A stretch of DNA of 64,000 nucleotides, taken from the NCBI RefSeq assembly GCF_012034245.1, contig NZ_JAATEO010000022.1:51808-115807 (forward strand), written 5' to 3'. Under the pieces are notes generated by a model. The model was not told the origin of the DNA, made no database searches, and saw only the letters and a list, made by a program, of their open reading frames with translations. The DNA comes from Micromonospora thermarum (lineage in GTDB: Bacteria > Actinomycetota > Actinomycetes > Mycobacteriales > Micromonosporaceae). Shown here one piece after another: positions 49,408 through 58,331 of the stretch (within the stretch, counting starts at the first letter, position 1; the number at the start of each line of letters is the position of its first letter). Made by a program: the position numbers and the translations under genes.

Positions 49408-49468
49408 GTTGATCATGGGGTTAGCGGGTGCTTTAGAGATCAACTCGCCCGCTAACCCCATGATCAAC
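49408..49468. repeat. 61-bp palindromic repeat, copy 3
   Basis: Arms start GTTGATCATGGGGTTAGC; same length and loop as copies 1 and 2, with a paired base change in both arms (GGGG/CCCC). It is followed by a run of GGCGGGC units before the purA stop codon. Confidence 0.9.
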
Positions 49469-49525
49469 GCGCGTGGCCGGGCGGCCGGGCGGCGGGCGGC
49501 GGGCGGCGGGCGGCGGGCGCGGGGG

Positions 49526-50815
<1,290 letters not shown>

Positions 50816-50941
50816 CTTCTCCGCCTCCAGAAGGCTCGGGTGCCAGGTGGCGACCGGTCAGCGAGCCCGGGGTGTCAGGCTAACAAGTAGTGACGGCGCG
50901 ACCGGCAGGGGTTCGCGCCGAGAGGCAGGAGGCTCCTACCC

Positions 50942-51937
50942 GTGTACGACGTGGTGCTGCTCACCCTCGGCTCGGAGCGGGACGCTCGCGGGGGCTGCGG
51001 CAGCGGCGACGCCTGCTGCGGTGGCGCCGGTGAGGCGGCCGGCAAGCCGGCCGAGGAACGCTGTGAGACGCCGCGCGTACCGGTGCTGGCCTGCGCGGAC
51101 GCGTTGACCGCGCGGGGGGCGCGGGTGGAGACGGTAACCGCCCGCTCGGACGCGGAGATCGACGAGGTGCTCGCCCGCCTCGACGGCCCGCCCCGCCCGG
51201 ACGGCCTCACGTGGCCCGACCCCGACTCCAAGACCCGACTCGTCGTCGCCACAGCCAGTGACGCACAGTTGCGCGCCGTCGTGCGCCGGCTCGTCCGGCG
51301 GTACGCCCCGCCGCCGAGCCGCCGGCCGGAGGACCTGCCGGCCAACCGGACCGTGCCAGACCTGCCGCCGGTCGGCGTACTCCCGCTCGACCCGGCCCGC
51401 AGCGGCGCGCACCGGGACCTGGCGGCGCAGCTCGGGCTGCCCCGCGACCCGGCGGCGGTGGCCGCCGCGGTGCTGGACGGCACACCCCGGCGGCTGGACC
51501 TGCTGCGCAACGACGGCGGCTCGGTGACGCTGGACGGCGCGCTGCTCGGCGCGGCCGACGAGGGCGGCCGGCCGCTGCACTGGCGGGGGCGGGTCGAGGT
51601 CGACGACACGATCCTCTCGGCCGGTGACGACCCGCTGCTGGCGTGCGCGGTCGGCAACGCCGGCGGGTACGCCGGCCTGGACGACGTGGCGCTGCTCGCG
51701 GCCCCGGACCCGACCGACGGTCTGGTCGAGGTCGCGGTGGCCGTCCCGGTGGTCACCCGGTCCCGCTGGGGTCGCAAGCGGGTACGCCTGGAGGTCCGCC
51801 GCGCCCGTGGGCGGGCGGTGGCCGTGGTGCCGCGCGAGGGCAGCGTCCCGTTCGTCGACGACGGCGCAGAGGGCACGCTGAGCCGCAAGCGGTCCTGGTG
51901 GACCGAGCCGGGTGCCTGGGCGGTGTGGTCGGCCTGA
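50942..51937 (+). CDS. diacylglycerol-kinase-like protein (degenerate)
   Basis: A 331-residue product from GTG 50942. It resembles an actinobacterial family annotated as diacylglycerol kinase and found next to purA. The C-terminal half has a suitable beta-rich layout (LDLLRNDGGSVTLDGALLG, GGYAGLDDVALLAAPDPTDGLVEVAVAVPV). The GGDGT nucleotide motif of true lipid kinases is not visible, and the N-terminus contains an odd Cys-rich insert (GCGSGDACCGG). Catalytic activity is doubtful. Confidence 0.6.
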   Translation: MYDVVLLTLGSERDARGGCGSGDACCGGAGEAAGKPAEERCETPRVPVLACADALTARGARVETVTARSDAEIDEVLARLDGPPRPDGLTWPDPDSKTRLVVATASDAQLRAVVRRLVRRYAPPPSRRPEDLPANRTVPDLPPVGVLPLDPARSGAHRDLAAQLGLPRDPAAVAAAVLDGTPRRLDLLRNDGGSVTLDGALLGAADEGGRPLHWRGRVEVDDTILSAGDDPLLACAVGNAGGYAGLDDVALLAAPDPTDGLVEVAVAVPVVTRSRWGRKRVRLEVRRARGRAVAVVPREGSVPFVDDGAEGTLSRKRSWWTEPGAWAVWSA

Positions 51938-52006
51938 CCCGGTCCCGGCGATCCGATCCGGCCGGCCCCGGGGGCCTATCCTCGGCAGGAGGAATGGGGA
52001 GGACTC

Positions 52007-54133
52007 GTGGTGGACGAGAACGCCGACCGGTCGTACGCGCCCGGCCAGCAGCCGGTGCCCGAGCGGGACATCGAACCACTGTGGCCCGCAGCGCAGGCGG
52101 AGGGGGCGCCGTCCTGGGCTCCGCCGGGCGTCCCCGGCCAGCCACCCCCGTCCGCCGGGCCGGGGGTGAGCGGCGGGGCGCAGGCCCCGGGTGGATGGGC
52201 GATGATCGGCCCGCCCGGAGCCGCCCGCCCGTGGACTCCGGACACCAACGACGACCCGACCGGCGCGTCGCCCGACGGGGGCGCGTCGTCCGGGTGGGCA
52301 CCCCCCGGCACCGCGACCACCTGGTCGTCCGGCTGGGCGCCCGGAGGTGATCCGGCCCGGTGGGGCGGCCAGACCCCGCCGCCCCCACCGCCGCCCAGCA
52401 CCACCCAGCCCGGCACCTATCCGTCCGGGGGCGGCTTCCCGGCGCCGGACGCCGGCGCCTGGAGCGGTCGGGCCGTCCCGCACCCTGCCCCGGATGCCGG
52501 TGCGGCCTCCGGCGGCACGGCCGCAGCTCCCGGCGGTCAGGTACCGGTCTCCGGCGCGGCGGCGGTGCCGGCGCCACGACCCGGGCAGCCCGCCGGGGTC
52601 GACCTCGACCTGCCGTTCAGTCTCGACCCGGCCGGTCCCGGCGGACCGGGCACCGGCGCTCCGGGCTCCGCCGAAGCGCGGGGCGGGACGTCGGCGCACG
52701 CGGAGGAGGGCTCCGCCGTGCCCGGCGCGACGGCAGCCGGCCGGGCGGGCGAGTCTCCCTGGGCCCAGCCCCCGCAGCGACCCGCGCCGACCGAGCCCCC
52801 CGGCCACTCGGGCACGGCATCGCCCGCCGAGCCGAGCCGCCCGGACGCCGGGGCGACCCCGCCGGCCCCCGCCTGGACGCCGCCGGCCGAGGCAGGCACG
52901 CCCACCGCGGCGTGGGGCGACGACGCCGGCGCGCAGCCGGTCGAGGCGGGCACGCCAGCCGCCGCGTGGGGCAACGACAGCGCCCCGCCCGCCCCCGCGT
53001 GGGCGGCACCGGCCGAAGCGGTCCCCGCCGCGACGCCGCCCGAGGCGGGCAGCCCCGGCGAGGCGGCTGCCGTGCCACCGCCGCCCGGCCCGTTCCCGCC
53101 CCAGCCCGGCTGGTATCCACCGCCGTGGCAGCAGAGCGCGGTGGCGCAGCCGGGGCAGTACCCGACACCGGAACCGGCGCCGCAGGCGGCGTGGAGCCCC
53201 GAGGTCGGCGCCCCGCCGACGGCGGAGGACTTCGCCCGGCGCCGGCAGGTGCGCCCCGCGGACCCGGTGGCCACGATGGGCGTCCGGGCGGTGGCGAACC
53301 GCATCGGGCTGCGCCTGCCGCCCGGCCGGCACGAGCAGGAGGTGCGGCGGGACATCGACATGGTCCGCCGCAACTTCGGTGGGCTACGGCAGGTGACCGT
53401 GGTCAACCCGAAGGGCGGCGCCGGCAAGACGGTCGCCATCCTGCTGCTCGCCATGACCTTCGGCCAGAAGCGCGGCGGTTACGTGCTGGCCTGGGACAAC
53501 AACGAGACGCAGGGCACCCTGGGCATGCGCGCCCAGCAGGACTTCCACGCCCGGACCGTGCGGGACCTGCTGCGCGACCTGGGGCAGTTCCACGGCTCGC
53601 ACGGGCGGGTCGGCGACCTGTCCCAGTACGTCCGCTCGCAGGGTGAGGGGATGTTCGACGTCCTCGCCTCGGACGAGTCGGCCACCGGCGGCGAGATGCT
53701 CACCGCCGCCGCGTTCGCCGAGATCCGTGAGGTGGTCAGCCGCTTCTACAAGCTGATCTTCGTGGACACCGGCAACAACGTCCGGGCACAGAACTGGCAG
53801 GCCGCGATGGACGCCACCGACCAGTTGGTGGTCACCATGTCGGCGCGGAACGACTCGGCCGAGACCGCTGCCCGGATGCTCGACCACCTGGAGCAGAGCG
53901 GGCGGCAGCGGCTGGTCCGGCAGGCGGTGACGGTGGTGTCGATGCCGCCGTCCCGCAAGGAGATCGACCTGCCGGCCATCCAGGAGCACTTCTCGGCGCG
54001 GACCCGGGCGGTGCTGCTGGCCCCGTACGAGCGGCTCATCGACACCGGCGAGCCGATCCGGTACGGCGCACTCTCCTCGGCCACCCGCGACGCCTGGCTC
54101 AAGATCGCCGCAGCGGTCGCCGAGGGTCTCTAG
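52007..54133 (+). CDS. MinD/ParA-family ATPase with long Pro/Ala-rich N-terminus
   Basis: 708 residues. The first 410 are low-complexity Pro/Ala/Gly/Trp-containing sequence with repeated units such as EAGTPTAAWGDD and EAGTPAAAWGND. The ATPase begins near 440 with the helix VRRDIDMVRRNFGGL and the deviant Walker A KGGAGKT (Lys469 the signature lysine). Next come a switch region (FVDTGNN) and the LVVTMSARNDSAETAARML helix. Proteins of this shape (EspI-like) occur with type VII secretion systems in mycobacteria and as stand-alone regulators elsewhere. No secretion genes are here. Confidence 0.82.
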   Translation: MVDENADRSYAPGQQPVPERDIEPLWPAAQAEGAPSWAPPGVPGQPPPSAGPGVSGGAQAPGGWAMIGPPGAARPWTPDTNDDPTGASPDGGASSGWAPPGTATTWSSGWAPGGDPARWGGQTPPPPPPPSTTQPGTYPSGGGFPAPDAGAWSGRAVPHPAPDAGAASGGTAAAPGGQVPVSGAAAVPAPRPGQPAGVDLDLPFSLDPAGPGGPGTGAPGSAEARGGTSAHAEEGSAVPGATAAGRAGESPWAQPPQRPAPTEPPGHSGTASPAEPSRPDAGATPPAPAWTPPAEAGTPTAAWGDDAGAQPVEAGTPAAAWGNDSAPPAPAWAAPAEAVPAATPPEAGSPGEAAAVPPPPGPFPPQPGWYPPPWQQSAVAQPGQYPTPEPAPQAAWSPEVGAPPTAEDFARRRQVRPADPVATMGVRAVANRIGLRLPPGRHEQEVRRDIDMVRRNFGGLRQVTVVNPKGGAGKTVAILLLAMTFGQKRGGYVLAWDNNETQGTLGMRAQQDFHARTVRDLLRDLGQFHGSHGRVGDLSQYVRSQGEGMFDVLASDESATGGEMLTAAAFAEIREVVSRFYKLIFVDTGNNVRAQNWQAAMDATDQLVVTMSARNDSAETAARMLDHLEQSGRQRLVRQAVTVVSMPPSRKEIDLPAIQEHFSARTRAVLLAPYERLIDTGEPIRYGALSSATRDAWLKIAAAVAEGL

Positions 54134-54144
54134 CGCCTGACGCG

Positions 54145-54182
54145 CGCCGAGGGCCGGCCACGCACCCGGCTGGCCCTCGGCG
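54145..54182. terminator. bidirectional terminator
   Basis: CGCCGAGGGCC (54145-54155) with GGCCCTCGGCG (54172-54182), stem extended by a few pairs. Between convergent genes. Confidence 0.75.
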
Positions 54183-54187
54183 GTGGG

Positions 54188-54616
54188 TCAGTTGCTGGCC
54201 AGGGCGTCCGCCGCGGCCGGGTCGCAGTCGCGGAGGAACTGGGCGCAACGGGCCGCCTCGTCCGCCTCGCCGATCGCGTCGGCGGCCCGGGACAGCACGT
54301 AGAGGCAGCGCAGGAAGCCCCGGTTCGGCTCGTGCGACCACGGCACCGGGCCGTGCCCCTTCCAGCCGCTGCGGCGCAGCTGGTCGAGGCCCCGGTGGTA
54401 GCCGGTGCGGGCGTACGCGTACGCCGGGACGACCTGGCCCGCCGCGAAGGCGCGGGCCGCCAGCGCGGCCCAGGCTGCGCTGAAGGTCGGGAAACGCGCC
54501 GCCACCTCGGCGAACGCCTCGTCGCTGCCGGTCTCCTCGGCGGCGGCCAGGGCAGCTTCGGCCTCGTCGTGCGCGGGCAGGAGGGTGGCCGGTGGCTCCG
54601 GCAAGAGGTTCTGCAT
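54188..54616 (-). CDS. DUF3151 protein
   Basis: 142 residues from ATG 54616 (a TTG at 54628 would add four). It is a helical protein typical of the actinobacterial DUF3151 family: FAEVAARFPTFSAAWAALA, then AYARTGYHRGLDQLRRSGWKGHGPVPWSHEPNRGFLRCL. The function is unknown; it has a TPR-like helical repeat feel. The gene is conserved near purA and fba in actinobacteria. Confidence 0.85.
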   Translation of the reverse strand: MQNLLPEPPATLLPAHDEAEAALAAAEETGSDEAFAEVAARFPTFSAAWAALAARAFAAGQVVPAYAYARTGYHRGLDQLRRSGWKGHGPVPWSHEPNRGFLRCLYVLSRAADAIGEADEAARCAQFLRDCDPAAADALASN

Positions 54617-54773
54617 CGCCCCATTCAACCCGCTTCGCGACGCGACACGCGAGAGGGTTGGCGGAGCCGGTTGGCTGAACGGGTGAGGAGTTGGTCACGC
54701 CTGCGGCCCATGCCGGAGCGGGATATTTTCCACTACAACTATTGGTCCGGAGCCTCCCCAGGACCCGGTTCAG

Positions 54774-54806
54774 CAGGAGCCCGGTGGCCACGCCACCGGG
54801 CTCCTG
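54774..54806 (+). terminator. strong hairpin in the leader of the LOG-family gene
   Basis: Perfect 15-bp stem CAGGAGCCCGGTGGC (54774-54788) with its complement at 54792-54806, 3-nt loop. No gene ends nearby on the plus strand. It lies between two divergent starts, so it may be a leader attenuator and not an ordinary 3' terminator. An AT-rich stretch precedes it (54721-54746). Confidence 0.6.
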
Positions 54807-54869
54807 CCCTTGGAGGCCGGGCGCGCCCGGGTGGTTTGGCGGGTTGCCGGGACCGGGCAGGATGATCCG

Positions 54870-56117
54870 GTGCCGACCCCACCACCCGCGGACGTCATCG
54901 AGCCGCACATCTGCACCGACGAGGTCGAGACCCGCACCGAGCTCGACCGGCGGCTGGCCACCGGCAGCCTCGCCGGGCTGACCGTGCAGGGGCTCCGGCT
55001 CGACCTCGACCCTCCCGACCTCAGCGGCGTGGCCGTCGCCGGCACGCTCTTCGTCGGCTGCCGGTTCGCCTCCCGGGAGGTCGGTGCCGACCTGGTCCGG
55101 CGCGGTGCGAACGTGGTGCCGCCCTTCTCCGGGCTGCCCTACCCGACACAGCCGTCGCACCTGTACACGCCGGAGGACCTGGCCGCCGGGTTCGCCGACG
55201 GCGGCTTCGACGGCATGTACGACACCCGCGTGTACGCGCACTTCCGCGCGCACGGCGGTGCCTTGCCGGACGTCCGCGAGGCGCTCGGCCAGCGGCTGCA
55301 CGACCACGGTGTGGACAACGCCCTCGCCGACGCCACCCGTGCCTGGCTCACCACGCACGGCCCGCAGTCGGTGGTCGGCATCATGGGCGGGCACGCTGTG
55401 CCGCGGGGCAGCACGCCGTACCGGATGGCGGCGGTGCTGGGTCGTGAGCTGGCCCGGGCCGACCGCCTGGTGGTCACCGGCGGCGGGCCCGGCGTGATGG
55501 AGGCGGCGAACCTCGGGGCGTACCTCGCGCTGCGGCCGGCCGTCGACCTGGACGCGGCGATCGACCTGCTGGCGGAGGCGCCCGACTTCACCGACCACGA
55601 CCGCTACACGGCGGCGGCGCTGCGCGTCCGGCAGCTGTTCGGTGCGGCGCTGCCGCCGCCGGCCGGCACCGGCGACGCGGCCAGCCGGTCCCGCGCCGAT
55701 TCGGCCGCCCTGGCGGCCGGCGACCTGGACTGGGCGCGCAGCGGCGGGCTCGCCATCCCGACCTGGCTGTACGGGCACGAGCCGGCGAACCTGTTCGCCG
55801 GGCGGATCGCCAAGTACTTCTCGAACGCCATCCGGGAGGACACCATCCTGCGGCTGGCCCGGGGCGGGATCGTGTTCGCGCCCGGCCGGGCCGGCACCGT
55901 GCAGGAGGTGTTCCAGGCGGCGACGAAGACCTACTACGGCACGGACGGGGCGAGCGGCGCGTACGTGTTCCTGGACCGCGCGTACTGGACCCGGGAGCTG
56001 CCGGTGGAGTCGCTGCTGCGCCCGCTGCTCGCCGCCTCCCCGTTCGGCGACCTCTCGCCCACCATCCACCTGACCGACGACGTCCGTGAGGCCGTCCGCC
56101 TGCTCACCGGGTCCTGA
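54870..56117 (+). CDS. LOG-family/Rossmann-fold nucleotide-binding protein
   Basis: A 415-residue product from GTG 54870 (AGGATG upstream). The core resembles the LOG (lysine decarboxylase-like) superfamily: VVTGGGPGVMEAANLGAY and FAPGRAGTVQEVFQA, the latter a variant of PGGxGTxxE in which the second Gly is Arg. About 150 residues precede the core, with pentapeptide-like short repeats (GLTVQGLRLDLDPPDLSGVAV). Classical LOG enzymes release cytokinin bases from nucleotides; large members like this have no known substrate. Confidence 0.75.
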   Translation: MPTPPPADVIEPHICTDEVETRTELDRRLATGSLAGLTVQGLRLDLDPPDLSGVAVAGTLFVGCRFASREVGADLVRRGANVVPPFSGLPYPTQPSHLYTPEDLAAGFADGGFDGMYDTRVYAHFRAHGGALPDVREALGQRLHDHGVDNALADATRAWLTTHGPQSVVGIMGGHAVPRGSTPYRMAAVLGRELARADRLVVTGGGPGVMEAANLGAYLALRPAVDLDAAIDLLAEAPDFTDHDRYTAAALRVRQLFGAALPPPAGTGDAASRSRADSAALAAGDLDWARSGGLAIPTWLYGHEPANLFAGRIAKYFSNAIREDTILRLARGGIVFAPGRAGTVQEVFQAATKTYYGTDGASGAYVFLDRAYWTRELPVESLLRPLLAASPFGDLSPTIHLTDDVREAVRLLTGS

Positions 56118-56125
56118 AGACGCGA

Positions 56126-56156
56126 GCGGCCGGCCCCCGTGAAGGGAGCCGGCCGC
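56126..56156. terminator. bidirectional terminator
   Basis: GCGGCCGGC (56126-56134) and GCCGGCCGC (56148-56156). Between the convergent LOG and fba genes. Confidence 0.75.
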
Positions 56157-56172
56157 GGTACGCGTCAGCGCG

Positions 56173-57195
56173 TCACTTCATCTTGGTGCCGGTGGAGCGC
56201 AGGGCCTCGCAGGCCTCGACCACCCGGGCGGCCATGCCGGCCTCGGCGGCCTTGCCCCAGACCCGCGGGTCGTACATCTTCTTGTTGCCGACCTCGCCGT
56301 CGACCTTGAGCACGCCGTCGTAGTTGCGGAACATGTGGTCCGCGACCGGGCGGGTGAAGCAGTACTGGGTGTCGGTGTCGATGTTCATCTTCACCACGCC
56401 GTAGTCCAGCGCCTCACGGATCTCCGACAGCAGCGAGCCGGAGCCGCCGTGGAAGACCAGGCTGAGCGGCTTGTCCTTGCCGTACTTGCCGCCGACGGCC
56501 ACCTGGATGTCGTGGAGCACCTCAGGGCGGAGCTTGACGTTGCCCGGCTTGTAGACGCCGTGCACGTTGCCGAAGGTCAGCGCCGCCATGTAGCGGCCCT
56601 TCTCGCCCAGGCCGAGCGCGTCGACCATGGCCAGGCCGTCCTCGACGGTGGTGTAGAGCTTCTCGTTGATGGCGTTCTCGACGCCGTCCTCCTCGCCACC
56701 GACGACGCCGACCTCGATCTCCAGGACGATCTTGCCCTTGGCGGCCTCACCGAGGAGCTGCTCGGCGATCTCCAGGTTCTCCGCGACCGGCACCGCCGAG
56801 CCGTCCCACATGTGCGACTGGAACAGCGGCTCCTGCCCGTTCTTGACGCGCTCCTGGGAGATGCCCATCAACGGCCGGACGAACTTGTCCAGCTTGTCCT
56901 TCGGGCAGTGGTCGGTGTGCAGGGCGATGTTCACCGGGTAGTTCTTCGCCACCTCGCGGGCGTACAGGGCGAAGGCGGTCGCGCCGGTGACCATGTCCTT
57001 CACCGACGGGCCGGACAGGTACTCGGCGCCACCGGTGGAGACCTGGATGATGCCGTCGCTCTCCGCGTCGGCGAAGCCCTTCAGCGCCGCGTTGAGGGTC
57101 TGCGACGAGGTCACGTTGATCGCGGGGTACGCGAACCGGCCTGCCTTGGCCCGGTCCAGCATCTCCGCGTAGGCCTCGGGGGAAGCGATGGGCAT
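56173..57195 (-). CDS. fba: fructose-bisphosphate aldolase, class II
   Basis: The zinc-dependent glycolytic aldolase (340 residues). Metal and substrate residues appear in VNIALHTDHCPKDKL (Asp/His), EIEVGVVGGEEDGVEN, LTFGNVHGVYKPGN and LVFHGGSGS, ending with VKMNIDTDTQYCF. It starts with ATG 57195. A membrane-protein gene lies 134 bp upstream on the same strand. Confidence 0.97.
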   Translation of the reverse strand: MPIASPEAYAEMLDRAKAGRFAYPAINVTSSQTLNAALKGFADAESDGIIQVSTGGAEYLSGPSVKDMVTGATAFALYAREVAKNYPVNIALHTDHCPKDKLDKFVRPLMGISQERVKNGQEPLFQSHMWDGSAVPVAENLEIAEQLLGEAAKGKIVLEIEVGVVGGEEDGVENAINEKLYTTVEDGLAMVDALGLGEKGRYMAALTFGNVHGVYKPGNVKLRPEVLHDIQVAVGGKYGKDKPLSLVFHGGSGSLLSEIREALDYGVVKMNIDTDTQYCFTRPVADHMFRNYDGVLKVDGEVGNKKMYDPRVWGKAAEAGMAARVVEACEALRSTGTKMK

Positions 57196-57329
57196 GTCGA
57201 ACGCTCCTTACTTACCGCTCTCGGCCGTCACCGGCCGCTGTTGTCCTTGGGTGCGCCGGACCGCGCTGTCCACCGCCGGCAGTATCCCGTAGAAGGCGGC
57301 GGCCGGCACAACCGACCCGGTGCGCGTGG

Positions 57330-57713
57330 TCATCGCCCTTCCAGACGGTCCGGCACGACGACGCTGATCAGCCAGGTCACGACGGCCATCACGATCGCGC
57401 CCCAGAAGGCCGCCCAGAAACCGTCCACCTGGAACGGAAGGTCCAGGACGCCGGCGATCCAGTCGGTGAGCAGGAAGAGCAGGGCGTTCACCACCAGCGC
57501 GAACAGCCCGAGGGTGAGCAGGTAGAAGACGCACCCCACCACCTTGATCAACGGCTTGAGCACGGCGTTGACCACACCGAAGATCAGCGCCACGACGACC
57601 AGGGTGAGGACCCTGTTCGCGCCGGACCGGCCACCCACCTCCACCCCGGGCACGATGAGCGTCGTGATCCAGAGCGCGACCGCGGTGATCGCCAGCCGGA
57701 TCAGGAAGCCCAT
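57330..57713 (-). CDS. small four-helix membrane protein (mycobacterial-type phage-holin family)
   Basis: 127 residues with four membrane helices: FLIRLAITAVALWITTLIV, VLTLVVVALIFGVVNAVL, VFYLLTLGLFALVVNALLFLL and AAFWGAIVMAVVTWLISVVV. The family is named after a phage holin but is widespread on bacterial chromosomes with no phage nearby, as here. The role is unknown. The ATG at 57713 was chosen over a GTG-type start eight codons earlier. Confidence 0.85.
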   Translation of the reverse strand: MGFLIRLAITAVALWITTLIVPGVEVGGRSGANRVLTLVVVALIFGVVNAVLKPLIKVVGCVFYLLTLGLFALVVNALLFLLTDWIAGVLDLPFQVDGFWAAFWGAIVMAVVTWLISVVVPDRLEGR

Positions 57714-57849
57714 GTCACCATCGTGGCACCGGCGCATCGGACGGGGGGCGCCATTCCCGGTTTCCTGGTTCGTCCCGGCTCCGAGCGGGGACGGGAGTCA
57801 ACCCGTACGGTGTGTGGGTAGCTGTCCGCACGAGATCCAGGGAGGGACG

Positions 57850-58062
57850 ATGGGTCAGCCCGACGAGGACTTCGCCCCGAGCGACCACCTCGCTCCGGAG
57901 GAGCGGGACCTGGAGGCGGAGCCGGCCGACGCGGTCGAACAGGCCATGGTCGTCAACCCGGGCGAGGTCGACGTCGAGCCGCACCGCGGCCTGGAGGTCG
58001 ACGACTGGGACGCCATGGAGCAGGCCCGGGTCGTCGCCGCCGACGAGGACGACTACCGCTGA
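57850..58062 (+). CDS. small acidic hypothetical protein
   Basis: 70 residues, strongly acidic, from ATG 57850 right after GGAGGGACG. Two similar segments, PADAVEQAMVVNPGEVD and WDAMEQARVVAADEDD, suggest an internal duplication. There is no signal peptide or family. An inverted repeat GCCGTCAC/GTGACGGC follows at 58171-58191 as a possible terminator. Confidence 0.65.
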   Translation: MGQPDEDFAPSDHLAPEERDLEAEPADAVEQAMVVNPGEVDVEPHRGLEVDDWDAMEQARVVAADEDDYR

Positions 58063-58270
58063 CACTTGGCAGGGCCGACCGGCCGGTGCCGCCCGGACCA
58101 GGGCGGTGCCGGCCGGATCCGTTCAGCGGGCGGGGTGACCGGGACGAGCACCGCACCAGGGGCGGTCGATGCCGTCACCTGGCGTGACGGCGGACCGACC
58201 CGTTGCGTTCGAGGTGGTCAGCTGTTCGGGCGAGGTTGCCGCTCCGGGGCGTCCGGGGGCAGCGGAGGTG

Positions 58271-58287
58271 CTTAAGGGCTCCTTAAG
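58271..58287. promoter_or_regulatory. CTTAAGG palindrome upstream of the LPITG protein
   Basis: CTTAAGG-GCT-CCTTAAG, a perfect 7-bp inverted repeat with A/T-rich steps, 45 bp before the ATG at 58332. It could be an operator. Confidence 0.4.
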
Positions 58288-58331
58288 ATCCCCACGCCAG
58301 CACCCCCCCGGCACCCCACCGAAGGATCCCC

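Noticed and set aside
49361..49468. Possible replication origin
   Set aside because: Only two DnaA boxes, with no dnaA/dnaN neighbours and no AT-rich unwinding region.
54710..54806. Tryptophan-type attenuator
   Set aside because: The mini-frame has a single Trp before the hairpin and no run of Trp codons; the downstream gene is not biosynthetic. Kept only as a general leader candidate.
57330..57713. Prophage signal from the holin-family protein
   Set aside because: The family is common on actinobacterial chromosomes and no other phage gene is near.
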